From Zeugodacus cucurbitae (lineage: Eukaryota > Arthropoda > Insecta > Diptera > Tephritidae), in assembly GCF_028554725.1 (NCBI RefSeq), contig NC_071671.1:25935001-25999000 (forward strand): a stretch of DNA of 64,000 nucleotides. The letters are read 5' to 3'. Under the pieces are notes generated by a model, which saw only the letters and a list, made by a program, of their open reading frames with translations, was not told the DNA's origin and did no database searches. Positions 24,800 to 36,658 of this stretch are shown one piece after another (position 1 is the first letter of the stretch; each line of letters opens with the position of its first letter). The position numbers and the translations under genes were made by a program.

Positions 24800-25790
24800 T
24801 AACAGCAGCTGTACGTAAGGAGTTTGATATGCTATCCAACAGTTCCCTTATACCGAGATGCTGATGAGTGCTCTCAGAGAGCAGGAGTGCAAGTCGAGTA
24901 GAAAATCGTTCGACTGTCGGTTGTGATTGCAGCTTCTCGATGTCGAACCTTCCTTGTGGTTGCGTATCTTAGCTGCTACAAGATAGTGGTCCGAGTCGAT
25001 GTTGGGACCACGAAGCGTACGCACATCAAAAACACTGGAGACATGTCCATCTATCACAACATGATCGATCTGGATGCGAATGATTCGATCCGGGGACAGC
25101 CAAGTAGCTTGATGGATTTTCTTATGCTGGACCCCGGCGAAGTCGATCAGCCTCAGACCGTTTGGCGATGTTTCGCCATGGAGGCTGAATTTTCCGACTG
25201 TTGTACCAAAGACACCTTCTTTACCCACCCTAGCGTTGAAATCGCCAAGCACGATTTTGACATCGTGGCGGGGGCAGCGCTCATAGGTACGTTCTAGGCG
25301 CTCATAGAAGGTATCTTTGATCACTTCGTCCTTCTCTTCCGTCGGGGCGTGGGCGCAAATCAGCGATATGTTGAAGAACCTCGCTTTGATGCGTATTGTG
25401 GCTAGACGTTCATCCACCGGAGTGAATGCCAGGACTCGACGACGGAGTCTCTCTCTCCCCAAGAATCCCACACCGAATTTGCGCTCCTTTATATTGCCGA
25501 GGACATCAACCAGCTGGGCAGAGGCACCTTCCCAATTAAGGGTCCGGACATTCCAGGTGCATGCCCTTAATTCGTAGTCCTTTAAGCCTTTGCAGTGGTC
25601 GTCATCAAAATTGGGGTCTCTCATTCGAGGCTGTTGCTTCCTTTTCATTGGGGGGTGTTTATGTGGTGGGTCCAAACCCTACGCACAACCGCATAAGCGG
25701 GTTTCGCCTTCTCACTTTAGCTCGCCTCCAAACGGATGTCTGTTGGCTACCCAGAGAATACTTGGTCTAAGACCGGAAGTCGTGAGCTGC
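24800..25790 (-). pseudogene. RTE-type LINE fragment: AP-like endonuclease domain
   Basis: The open frame 25675-24848 encodes most of an endonuclease/exonuclease/phosphatase domain of the kind found in RTE/BovB LINEs and CFDP2-like proteins. It shows RACTWNVRTLN near residue 38, LICAHAPTEEKDE, KIVLGDFNARVGKE, a DHVVIDG motif and the closing SDHYLVAAKIR. The block that should carry the catalytic Glu (LQE.RW) is deleted between GNIKERKFG and RERLRRRV. A frameshift near 24860 breaks the C-terminal end; the lost frame continues as ELLDSISNSLRTAA up to the pogo remnant. It is not a cellular gene. Confidence 0.85.
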
Positions 25791-26277
25791 TTGAGCCACA
25801 TGTAAAAGAATCGTTCCTGGCCACTCCCAAGTCAATGACAGTCAGAAACTTTCCTCACTTACGTGAACTTCTACATATGACTCCATCCTCCAACTTCATA
25901 TCATCGAAAATCATCATGATGACTGGCAAAATTTGTTGTATGACAAGTGAATTTTTTGCACAGTTATTGAATCGTGAAATGTTTATGTTAAACAAAATTT
26001 AAAAACCGGGTACAAACGAACTGCGAAAATATAAAATTTCTACAATTATGTTATATAGGAGCTCTGAGTCATTGGTATGCGACCTTAGTAATTTTTACTA
26101 ATCAATAGTAAACATTTTTCGAAATTTCGTATACATATCTCTAATATTTAGATACTTATAATAAAAAAATCTGTTTTTGAAATATTAGTTATATAACAGC
26201 TTTGTGTTGTAGTTTTTCAATTTCGTTAATTTCAATTAGTCCAATTTTAATGATTTTTGCGAAGCAACTATTATTAT
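25791..26277. other. end of unit B
   Basis: No gene. 25915-26260 matches 17805-18120 of unit A (ATGATGACTGGCAAAATTTG.., GAGTCATTGGTATGCGA). A further partial match to this segment lies at 28970-29070, on the far side of repeat copies 3 and 4, so those two repeats sit at a duplication joint. Confidence 0.6.
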
Positions 26278-27786
26278 TATTTTTATACTCTCGCAACAAA
26301 AGTTGCTAAGAGAGTATTATAGTTTTCTCCACATAACGGTTGTTTGTAAGTCCTAAAACTAAACGAGTTAGATATAAGGTTATATATACCAAAGTGATCA
26401 GGGTGACGAGTAAAGTTCAAATCCGGATGTCTGTCCGTCCGTCCGTCTGTCCGTCTGTCCGTCCGTGCAAGCTGTAACTTGAGTAAAAATTGAGATATCT
26501 TAATGAAACTTGGAACACGTTTTCCTTGGCAACATAAGAAGGTTAAGTTTGAAAATGGGCGGAATCGGAGCACTGCCACGCCCACAAAATGATAACCAAA
26601 AACACATAAAGAGCTATAACTAAGCCATAAATAAAGTTATGAAAATTAAATTAGGAACATAGGATCGCATTAGAAAGGGGCACATTTCAATGTATTTTTT
26701 TTGGAAAAGTGGGCGTGACCCCGCCCCCAAATAGGTTTTTTGTACATATCTGGCAATCAATAGAGCTATATAAACCAAACTTTCTACAGTCGTTTCTTGT
26801 ACAGTCCAAAAATTAATGAAATCGGATAATAACCACGCCCACCTACCATACAAAGGTTAGGTTGAAAATTACTAAAAGTGCGTTAACTCACTAAAGAGAA
26901 ACGTCAGAAACACCAAATTTTACATAAGAAATGGCAGAAGGAAGCTGCACAGAGATTTTTTTACAAAATGGAAAATGGGCGTGGCGTCGCCCACTTATGG
27001 GTCAAAAACCATATCTCAAGAACTACTCGACAGATTTCAATGAAATTCGGTATATGACACCCTGACGACACTGGTGGAATATGGGCGAAATCGGTTCACA
27101 ACCACGCCTACTTCCCATATAACTCAATTTTGAATCCTTCTGATTCGTTTACTTAATAATGTATACATAGGAACCGATAAAGATAGCGAAATAAAACTTT
27201 ACACAAATACAGTACTTGTGAAAACATTGTCGAAAACGGACGATAACTGTTCAAGGCTCCAGATATCGAACATGTTGAACTCAGCGCCTAAGGTTAAATT
27301 TTAATCGAAAATATGGGTAAATCTCTCAGCTAATTTAATGTAATTCAGAGGAAATTGTTTTCTTCCAATAGTGTCTCTGTTTCAAAAATTATTAAAATCG
27401 GGTCACAACATCTCTTAGCTCCCATATACATAATTATAGGTTTTGCAAAAATATCATCCCCTAGCTCCCATATACCTAATTAAAGGTTTTTCAAAAATTC
27501 GTTGGGCTTTATTACGCATATATGTATTGGTTAATATGTGATATATCTTAGCAAAATTAAGTGAGAGTATAGTATTGGATATAGTGTACCTTGCTGGTGA
27601 AATTGAATGAAATCGGTTCAGGAATTACCTCAGCCCTCATATCTATATATGACTTTCGTTATTATATTAAACTTTATGCCGAATTTATGGGTAAATTTTG
27701 TGCGTTATCTTAATAAAATTTTTTCAATAAATTGCGACAGTATAAAATGTGCGGTTACGCCCGAACTTAGCCTTTCCTTACTTGTT
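26278..27786 (-). mobile_element. interspersed repeat family A, copy 3
   Basis: Full-length copy from TTTTTATACTCTCGCAAC (hairpin CTCTCGCAAC..GTTGCTAAGAGAG) to GCCTTTCCTTACTTGTT. It contains the TCCGTCCGTC tract, CCACGCCCAC and GGGCGTGGCGTCGCCCAC blocks. The word GGTAAATCTCTCAGC near 27307 is another unoccupied version of the Helitron target in copy 5. Short open frames (26283-26585, 26620-26853) are not convincing. Confidence 0.82.
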
Positions 27787-27790
27787 AATA

Positions 27791-28970
27791 TTATTTTTAT
27801 ACTCTTGCAAGAAAAGTTGCTAAAGAGAGTATTATAGTTTTGTTCACTTAAAGGTATTTGTAACACCCAAAACTAAAGTTGGATATAGGGTTATATATAC
27901 CAAAGTGATCAGGGTGAAGAGTGGAGTTCAAATCCGAATGTCTGTCTGTCCGTCCGTCCGTCCGTCTGTGCAAGCTGTAACTTGAGTAAAAATTAAGATA
28001 TCTTGATGAAACTTGGCACACTTATTTCCTGGTACCATAGGAAAGTTGCTTTCGAAAATGGGCAAAATCGGACCACTGCCACGCCCACAAAGCGCCATAA
28101 ATAAAGCTATGGAAATAAAATTTGGTATGAAGGATCGCACTATGATGGGGCATATTTGGATGTAATTTTGTTGGGGAAGTGGGCGTGGCCCCGTCCCCAA
28201 ATCGGTTTTTTGTATATATCTCGCAAACCAATAGAGCTTTATGAACCAAACTCTCTGCAGTCGTTTTTTTAGCCATTTCCTTATACAGTCCAAAAATGAC
28301 AGAAATCGGATAATAACCACGATCCCCTCTCATACAAAGGTTAGGTTGAAAATTACTAAAAGTGGGTTAACTCACTAACCAAAAACGTCAGAAACACTAA
28401 ATTTCACATAAGAAATGGCAGATGGAAGCTAAAATCAGATTTTTTTACAAAATGGAAAATGGGCGTGGCGTCGCCCACTTATGGGTCAAAAACCATATCT
28501 CAGGAACTACTCGACCGATTTCAATGAAACTTGGTTTGTAATAGTTTCCTTACATCCATTTACATTGTGAAAATAGGCCAAATCGCTTCACAACCATGTC
28601 TACTTCCTATATACCAGAACTTTGAAGACAATATGAATCGCTTACTTTACAATATATTATATAAAGTAAGCACTAGTGAAGATATCGGTGAAGAGCTTTG
28701 CAAAAACACTATGTTTATAGTGTGGCAGCCCCATTCTAAAAATCGCCAAATCGGACCGTAGGTTTTTAAGGCCCCATATATCGAACACGAGGGCCTCGGT
28801 GCTTCTAACCTAATATTATGGTTTCCAACTTTCAATGGACTTTATGCACTATATATGACGAATATGTGGGTCAAATTGTGTATTATATAATATAAATAAA
28901 GTTAAATAAATAAATTGCGACAGTATAAAATGTTCGGTTACACCCGAACTTAGCCCTTCCTTACTTGTTG
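27791..28970 (-). mobile_element. interspersed repeat family A, copy 4
   Basis: It follows copy 3 after a few bases (AATATTA) in the same orientation, from TTTTTATACTCTTGCAAG to CCCTTCCTTACTTGTT. The right end resembles copy 1 more than copy 3 (ATATTATATAA.. next to CGGTTACACCCGAAC), so this is not a simple doubling of copy 3. Confidence 0.82.
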
Positions 28971-30259
28971 AAGTATCAGTTGTATGACAGCTTTGTGTTG
29001 TAATTGTGTGATTTTGATGATTTTCACCAGATGGCTTCTACTTATCAATAATAAACATTTTACAAAATGTTGTGCTCATAACTTTCTTATTTGATGAGTT
29101 ATAATATAAAATTCTGTTTTCGTAACGTCAGATTGATAAATTTTATTTTATATTTGTAAAAAAATCGTACCATATCCATTTATTTATTCAAATATAGTGT
29201 GATTCCACCCGAAATTAACACATCCATATTTTTCAAAGCTTTGAAAGCTCTTATTATATTTCTCTTTAAAACTTTTTCTCTCTTCTCTTATTCCCTACTC
29301 TTTCAGCAATAGTAGTTTTTGCTATATTTATCTGTGCGTATATGACTATGCTATCTACCGGCAAAAAGCTGTTGATTTGTATACATTATGTCTATAATCA
29401 ACACACTTTTCAAGGCCAACCAATTAAGAGTGTCTACATACACACTAATGTCAAATAAATTCGCCCATTATATTTAAATTGTTTATTATATTTGTTGTAA
29501 GTAAAATGGGTAGCCGAAAATAATAACAATAGTAAAAAGGCTTCTAATTTCCAAAAACCAGAATGACTCTGTTTTATTTGATACACATAACGTTACGTAT
29601 CATTTGCTTTAATCAATTTATTTATCACAAAAATTTTAAAAGGTGGCAACCTCTCAGAATAAATATTATTCACAGTAATCTCTACAAGTTTTTAGTTTTA
29701 TTTTATAATATTATTTCTGCATTTTACTCAGCAATTTTTTATCGAAAACTTCAAACACCTAGCAACCCTTTTTAAAAATTCTTACTCTGTCATTGAATGA
29801 TTTAGCCAAAAAACAACGGTTGTCATACCAAGCCAGCTAACACCTAGCGCAGCTGCTCACTTAAGTGTTTCATATGTACGTAGTATGTATATTCTAATCA
29901 CTTTCCAATCTCAATTCATTCAATTAGACTGCAAATTATAAAGTCATTCCAGAATTAATTTCCAACACGTCATGCCATACGTACAACAACAGCTATTCAA
30001 TTATTGTTTCTTCTAGCTTGTCACTCAATATTTGACTCATTAAGCGAGTGTTACAAATCACTCAAGGTCAATACGAAATACTAATTGATAAAACTATGAA
30101 ACAAGTAAAAACAAGCAAGGTTCTCATTTCGGTATGTAGGACAAATTTGAATAATTTTCAATAGTGTAACTATAATATTCCGATATTTTCCGAGATGCTC
30201 ATCTAAATTACGCACCTAGCTTATGCTTACGGCTTGTCAAGAGATTTTATAAATAATTA
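28971..30259. other. AT-rich intergenic DNA
   Basis: No gene is supported. 28970-29070 resembles the ends of units A and B. The frame 29563-29775 has no motif. The rest is AT-rich. Confidence 0.5.
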
Positions 30260-30817
30260 CACTGGTTTACAGCAAAAATGTTCCATGAACGCCACTATCC
30301 TATTTGTATGTGGAATCGCTCGCTGATTTCGAAAATCGAATTATTTTTTTTTTCTATGGATACGTTTTTGAGATATTTGCAATTTACCGTTATTCGACCA
30401 AAAAAAAAAGGTGTCTTCACTTAATCATGTATATCTCACTGACCAGTTGAGCAATTTTACTGCAAATTATAGAAAATAAAAGTGAATGAAATTTCCTAAA
30501 AATATTGCTTAATCCATTTTTCCATAGGCCTTATAATTTCTGAGAAATTGATTAATAACTTCGAGTTTTTAAATTTTTTTATGAAAAAATTGAAAAAAAA
30601 AATAAACTTTGACAAGAAAAAAATTTTAAAACAAAAGATATTTTTTAATTTTTTTTATTTTATATGAAGTCCTGTTTCTTTAGAAAAAAATAAGCTACCA
30701 ACGAACAAAGTTCATGGATAAATAGGAAAGTTATACATGATCAAATAAATATATCCAAGTCGCGCAAAGTCAATGTATACGTATATGCGTATGTAGTGTG
30801 TAAAGTAGGGGTGGGAT
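30260..30817 (+). repeat. left terminal inverted repeat
   Basis: Reads CACTGGTTTACAG.. then ..CTCGCTGATTTCGAAAATCG.. and TTTTGGTCGAATAAC on the other strand, ending GTAAAGTAGGGGTGGGAT. Pairs with 32271-32817. Confidence 0.85.
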
Positions 30818-30999
30818 ATCTGGCTATGCGCTGTTTCTGTTAAGTAAAAAGTCAATTTTCATGTCGTTTTTAGTTTTTATAAACTCATTTATTTATATAT
30901 TAGTAATATATATTAAAACAATGTGTTATTTTTGTTGATGTTCTTACATTATAGCCGAAATGATTATGTGTTTTGTTTTGTCGTTTATTTAGTTTAGGA

Positions 31000-31967
31000 T
31001 CGGTTTCTCTTATGAGAAACCAACAGTAGTCACCCATCATACCGACGTCCCAGAAACCTTGGTATCGATCCTTCTGCGCGATCAGGATCGAGGGCTTTTT
31101 GTTGCCATTATGCAGTTATACGGCCTTCAAGCTCAGTTTATTGCTGTCTATGAACAATCGCCACTCCTCGGAATCCTATGGTTGACCAAACTCTTTGAAT
31201 AATCCCGGAATATCTTTGCAATAGCATACATTGTCTTCTTTCGTATAGTGTTTGGCAAATGGTTCGTGACGATTTCTATAATATGTCACCTTAACATGGG
31301 GTGACACGAATTGAAATTGTTGCATACGAGAGGCATGTAGCTCAGCTTTTTCCATGGATAATTCCAAATCTCTAATCCAATCGTTTAGTTGCGCTTGTGA
31401 TAGAACGTTTCTCTCGTTTTCCATTAAAAATTCATTACAACTTGATTTCCCATATTCATATGATCCTTCAGATACTGCTGTTGACAACGAAACTGGATAC
31501 GCAACTTCAGCTGAATGTGGAACTGGCAATGAAACGGTAGGTACGTTAGCATAAATCACTTTTCTTGATTTTCCAAAGCCAAGTACTTTTGTCATACAAA
31601 TATAACAATCTTCTGAGTGGCATGTAGGTTCTCGCCATATTATTGGTACATTAAATTTCATGTATCGCCTGAAAAAGAAAAAAATTAAAAATTACTATTA
31701 AATAAAAAGGAGCATAGTTTCATAATTTTAATACGTACTTTGTTGATCCTGATTCCCATTGAACCAATATTATTCGACACAAGGAACACAAAATATTCGG
31801 AGTCCATGGTTTATCAATATTTTTAGGATCAATACCAAAATATTTTGAATATATAGATTGGATCGAATCTCTAAACTGCCTCCGATGCCGTACAAGAGTA
31901 TATTCACCGCATATGTAACAGAACATATCCGGATCGTTGGTACACTCAAATTCTCGCGTTTATTCAT
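31000..31967 (-). pseudogene. cargo gene of the long-TIR element: Cys-rich protein, broken
   Basis: Two exons on the minus strand. The first (about 31926-31730) opens MFCYICGEY and has paired Cys motifs (CYIC, CSLCRI) and PWTPN. After an intron (GTACGT..) the second (about 31670-31000) has IIWREPTCH, DCYICMTK, then a long middle, CYCKDIPGLFKEFG and a stop. In-frame text continues past the stop (DSEEWRLFIDS, then another stop, then GFWDVGMMGDYCW). From memory this matches a family of unnamed repetitive proteins in arthropod and aphid gene sets with a CYICG / WREP..H..DC.FC / EEWRLFIDS layout. The jump from LHNGNKKPSI to GFWDVGMM looks like an internal deletion. Upstream, 31967 offers an ATG in another frame, suggesting a 1-bp shift. 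Confidence 0.6.
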
Positions 31968-32270
31968 TTTATTTTTAAAAATAGCTCACGGTTTTTTATA
32001 TTGTAATTATAAACTGGAATCGGCGAGCCTTACAGATTTATGAACTTTCAAGCTTGATCGCGAAAAAATAAAAAAAGACAAAACCTACCTAAACAAAAAA
32101 GTTCCTTCATATTAACGAGCCGGGAAAAGAAAATACTACCTGCTGTTGATGTTAGCCTTAAAAAAATTAATGAATTTACCAAGATATATTTGCCAAGAAA
32201 TTATTTAATTTTTTTTAAACGAATAGCGTTATTAGTTTATTCTAATGATATTCGAAAACAATCCCACCCC

Positions 32271-32817
32271 TACTTTACACACTACATACGCATATACGTA
32301 TACATTGACTTTACGCGACTTGGATATATTTATTTGATCATGTATAACTTTCCTATTTATCCATGGATTTTGTTCGTTGGTAGCTTATTTTTTTTCTAAA
32401 GAAACAGGACTTCATATGAAATAAATATCTTTTGTTTTAAAATTTTTTTCTTGCCAAAGTTTATTTTTTTTTTTAATTTTTTCATAAAAAAATTTAAAAA
32501 CTCGAAGTTATTAATCAATTTCTCAGAAATTATAAGGCCTATGGAAAAATGGAGTAGGCAATATTTTTAGGAAATTTCATTCACTTTTATTTTCTATAAT
32601 TTGCAGTAAGATGGCTCAACTGGTCAGTGAGATATACATGATTAAGTGAAGACACCTTTTTTTTTGGTCGAATAACGGTAAATTGCAAATATCTCAAAAA
32701 CGTATCCATAGAAAAAAAAAAAATAATTCGATTTTCGAAATCAGCGAGCCATTTCACATACAAAATGGATAGTGGCATCCGTGGAACAAAAAACAAATTC
32801 AAATTTGTGATCCAGTG
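32271..32817 (-). repeat. right terminal inverted repeat
   Basis: Inverted copy of 30260-30817; on the minus strand it starts CACTGGATCACAAATTTG, with about 14 extra bases near the tip relative to the left arm. Confidence 0.85.
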
Positions 32818-34335
32818 TTATTTAACGATAATGTACACAACGCACGTACCTAAACTTAACTTGTCTTTCTATATTCTATATTCTATTCTATTCTATTAAT
32901 TTGCAGTGAAATGAATGCAAATTCAATTTTGTTAAGCCATTCTTCATTAAATCACCATTGCAATTATTCAATAACTGTTTGACAGGCATTTCATGCTTCA
33001 TATGATACTATATATAGGTTGCCGTTTGTTGCTTAATGATCAGCGAAGCGTTAAGAAAAAAATTCCACACAGCTAGCATTTATATCTCTACATACATATC
33101 TCTCATGACTTTCATTAATTTTTACTCGTTTATAAAACATGTTTAATATTAACAATAATAGTTATGACATTGATTTATTTATCGATTAATCGAGTCAACC
33201 TATCATTACCTGCAAAACGATAGATTTTAACGCGCTTTATCGACTCCACCTGTTTCGTTTCACTGAAGCTCTCTTATTAAAATCCGTTTTTATTTCCAGA
33301 AATGTTTATGATAGTAACGATTAATACTTTTTATCGATTATTTACCAAACGATGGCCTCTAACTCCGTTTATGTAATATATTAATATTAAATATATATTA
33401 AAATGTTTTCTTTTATAATTTGTAAAATGATTACTTTAATTCAATTCAATCTTTTAGAGTTTTATTAAAGCTATTTTAATACAAATAGTTTGTATTTCTT
33501 TATTATAATAATCGATTATTTGTTTTAACATTTTTTGTTTAAAAGAGGTTCTACGTTGAAAAATCGTTAATATTTTCTATAGTTATGGCATTCAATAATT
33601 TTTCTATCGATCTACTTTTTTCCATATTATATCGACTACAATGTAATTTTTTCGATCGAAATTTTTATTTATTTTTTATTAAATTTATTCGGTATCTTTC
33701 TTTATTTAATCTTTATTAGAAAAATGTTAATTTTGAAAATAATTTCGCTTAAAGCGATTCCATTCTATCAGTAATTTTTGTAGAGACCCTTTCTATCCTG
33801 AGAGCATCTTTGTAATGAAAAGTGGGGAAAGCTCTACTTATTAGCAGGAATCACTTCGAAAACTATTATGATTGGTTTTAAATCGGTTTATTGTATTGTT
33901 ATCGATATCGATTATTGATTTATGAGATTTATATCGATATTATTTTGCTTTCACAATCAATTTTGCTATCAAAATCGGTATTTCTTTCGTATGCGAATTT
34001 ACTATCGAAATCGGTCTTTGTTTTGTAATCGAATTTACGATTTTTATCGTTGTTGCTGCTTTATATTCCAGCATTTTTTGTGACTATTTTAAAATATACC
34101 TTTTCTTTTATTATTTTTTGATAGCGGCAACCCTGAAGACAATTTTATTGCATGATGATGATACTAGTAGACCCATTCATTATACTCGTATTGTCAATCA
34201 ATTTTCCTGCAATTAAAAATTGCAATCATTAAATTTTTTTTCATCTAATGTAATAACAACAATAAGTTAATTTGTTGCATTTTCTATTACATAAAGCATT
34301 CATTATTTGCAACTTAATAACTACTCAATATGTGG
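32818..34335. other. AT-rich spacer 5' of SDR-4 with repeated ATCGAT words
   Basis: No gene. Seven ATCGAT words lie between 33181 and 33940 (for example TTATCGATTATT near 33333, ATCGATATCGATTATTG at 33901), with further CGATA/TATCG variants. These resemble the DRE/BEAF-32 core of flies. Nothing else stands out. Confidence 0.5.
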
Positions 34336-34343
34336 TATAAATA
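34336..34343 (+). promoter_or_regulatory. putative TATA box of SDR-4
   Basis: TATAAATA, with TTTAGTTGCC about 30 bp downstream as a possible initiator. The ATG is about 330 bp away, much farther than in the other SDR genes, so the 5' leader is long or holds an intron. Confidence 0.5.
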
Positions 34344-34668
34344 CGATATGGGAATCAAATAGGGCTTTTAGTTGCCAAACGGAGTTTAAGCCGAGAAATT
34401 GTGTTTGCAGATAAAGACAGTGAAAAAGAAATATAAAAAAAGTTTTAATTAAAGTAATAAAAAATTGTGAGTTAAAAAAAATAAACATTAAAAAATTATT
34501 AAAAAAAAATTTTAATTTAAATTATAAAAATAGTGATAACATGAAAAACAAAATATAAAAAAGAGTTAAAAAAAATTATATTTTTTTTTTTAATTTCTAA
34601 AAAGTTCTCAATAAAAAAGTAAAACATTAAAAAAATATTTATAAATCTAACCATTTTTTTAACCAAAA

Positions 34669-35556
34669 ATGGAGCGTTGGCACAATCGCGTTGCCGTCGT
34701 CACCGGCGCCAGTTCCGGCATCGGTGCGGCCATTGTGAAATATCTCGCAAACAACGGTATGATCGTAGTTGGACTCGCACGACGCGTGGAACGCATTGAG
34801 GCGTTGCGTAACGCAGTGGCGGCTGAGGCGCGCAAACGCATACACGCCATCGGCTGCAATATCTGCAATGAGCATGAAGTGATTGCCGCATTTAAAGAAA
34901 TCGCCAGCAAATATGGCCCCGTAGCGGTTTTGGTCAACAATGCGGGCATTGTGCGCAATAGTACGCTGTTGGCCGACGGCAATACACAGGATATACGAGA
35001 CATAATTGAAACCAATATCTTAGGCGTGGTGTATGCCACACGTGAGGCATTCCGCGCGATGAAGGCGCACGGCGGCGATGGACATGTCTTTCTAATGAAC
35101 AGTATAGCCGGACATCAAGTGCCGATTTTAGGCAAGATTTCAATGAGTATCTATGCGCCGACAAAGCATGCTGTAACGGCATTAACCGAAGTTTATCGGC
35201 AAGAGTTCAACAATGAGCGTAGTAAAGTGAAAATTACGGTAAAAATTTGTGCAAATTGCTTTTGCTTTGTTTTGCAATGTCTATGTAACTGTTTATTTTT
35301 TTTTAGAGCTTAAGTCCCGGCTTTGTTGAAACCGAAATTGTAACGCCGCATATGCGTGATAGCCTCAAGGATTTCTCACGCCTGCATGCAGATGATGTTG
35401 CCGATGCGTTGATTTATTGCCTACAAACACCGCCGCATGTGCAGGTTTGTATACTAACGGTTACTTTTGTGTTCTTTAATTAGCTTAATTAATGTCTAAT
35501 CTTTTTTCTTATAGATTCATGAGCTAACGATTAAGCCACTCGGCGAGTTATTTTAA
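34669..35556 (+). CDS. SDR-4: farnesol dehydrogenase-like SDR, the only plus-strand copy
   Basis: Exons 34669-35238 (190 codons), 35307-35444 (46 codons) and 35515-35556 (13 codons plus TAA), giving 249 residues. Introns are 68 bp (GTAAAA..TTTTAG) and 70 bp (GTTTGT..TTATAG), both phase 0 at the same sites as in SDR-1. Motifs: TGASSGIG 12-19, GLARRVER (Arg38-Arg39, NADP type), NNAG 90-93, Asn116, NSIAG with Ser145, Tyr162 and Lys166. The loop after SLSPG is FVETEIVTPHMRDSLKDFSR. It ends IHELTIKPLGELF. Exon 1 is visibly GC-richer than its surroundings. The inversion of this single copy relative to nine others implies a local rearrangement. Confidence 0.94.
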
Positions 35557-36658
35557 TTGGCGCAATTAAGTGATTATCTAATAAAAAATTCCAAAGTAGA
35601 TGTAAACTTAATTGTATGCCGTTTAATTGATGTTACCACTTAATTCAAAAACTACTACGTTTACAAAAATACAGCGAATAATTATAATAAAAAAACTATG
35701 CATATTTTAAATATAACATAGAAATTGTCTCATCAAAAAAAAAAATAATAAAAAATCTGGCAACTCTTATTGGCACAAAAAATAAAAAAGCACTTAAGAA
35801 TCCTTAAAAGCAACGTTGTAAAAATAGCATAAGAAATTGTCTCATAAAAAAATAAACATTAAAAAATAAAAAAAATCTGGCAACTCTTATTGGCACAAAA
35901 AAAAAGCACTAAAGAATCCTTAAAAGCAACGTTGTAAAAATAGCATAAGAAATTGTCTCATAAAAAAATAAACATTAAAAAATAAAAAAATCTGGCAACT
36001 CTTATTGAAATGAAACAGTAAAAAACACTTAAGAATTTCAAACACTAACTACTCGAGCTATCTGTTTCTTTTATTAAAAGTGTGGAGCAACAGTTTGGAT
36101 AGAAAACCAGCGCCGGTTCTCATATAAAAAATTTGTATTCCTGGAATAAACTTTCGTTGTTCACTTTTTTGTATTTTTTATTTATTTCATGACTTTCTTT
36201 AAATAAATATTTTTTGAAATATGGGCAACCTCCTTTGAAGATTTCTTTATCAAAAAATTTTATTTTTAGTTGTAAGCTATTACAAACATTTAAAGCTTTT
36301 TTGCAAAAAAAGATTGTTAATTATAATTTTACTAAGTTCAAATTTTCCAATAGGTGGCAACACTGCAATTTTTTTTTAGCTGAGTGCATATAAATAACTT
36401 CTATTCTTAGTGTGTTTAAAAAAACAATAAGTAAAAAGATTAAAGTTTAATTTTAAAAGTTCAGAAGGGTGGCAACCCTCAGTTTTTCTCTTAACTCAAA
36501 CCAACCGAATATCACATTATAACAAAAAAATTAAACAACCTATAAAAATGCGTAGTATAGTGCGACACTACATATCGCAAGCGTGACGTTTTTTGTTGCG
36601 TAATCAAAATTCGTTGCATTTACATTTTATTATAATTTTATTTGCCCTTTAAACTTTT
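35557..36658. other. AT-rich spacer between the convergent 3' ends of SDR-4 and SDR-5
   Basis: It holds the 3' flanks of both genes, a three-unit tandem repeat (35713-36017) and several GGTGGCAAC.C words. The word GTGACGTTTTTTGTTGCGTAA at 36583-36603 also occurs 3' of SDR-6 and near 38487. No gene. Confidence 0.5.
35713..36017. repeat. tandem repeat, three units of about 112-116 bp
   Basis: Each unit reads GAAATTGTCTCAT, an A-rich run, CTGGCAACTCTTATTG, then AAGAATCCTTAAAAGCAACG. Unit starts are at 35721, 35833 and 35949; the third is cut short at 36017. Confidence 0.85.

Larger units (their letters stand above)
18160..26277. repeat. segmental duplication, unit B
   Basis: Second copy of unit A. 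It holds an SDR pseudogene, the TAATTG block and SDR-3. It is longer (8.1 against 5.6 kb) because of insertions: an RTE LINE fragment (19361-20135), a MITE (23453-23860), a pogo-like remnant (24021-24799) and a second RTE fragment (24800-25790). Confidence 0.85.
30260..32817. mobile_element. 2.56-kb DNA transposon with about 550-bp terminal inverted repeats
   Basis: Both ends start CACTGG and the element is flanked by TTA on each side (257-259 of the 30-kb block and 32818-32820). The arms 30260-30817 and 32271-32817 are inverted copies of each other, diverging mainly by small indels; the inner ends share GGGGTGGGAT. The 1.45-kb centre holds a broken two-exon gene on the minus strand. CACTG-type ends with a 3-bp duplication fit the CACTA/CMC group, but no catalytic transposase can be seen, so that placement is inference. 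Confidence 0.8.

Noticed and set aside
24848..25675. 275-codon frame as a CFDP2-like cellular gene
   Set aside because: The endonuclease is of the RTE type, lacks the Glu motif and ends in a frameshift, and RTE tails of this kind lie nearby.
29563..29775. 70-codon frame rich in Phe/Ile/Tyr
   Set aside because: Composition follows the AT-rich DNA; not kept in any duplicate.
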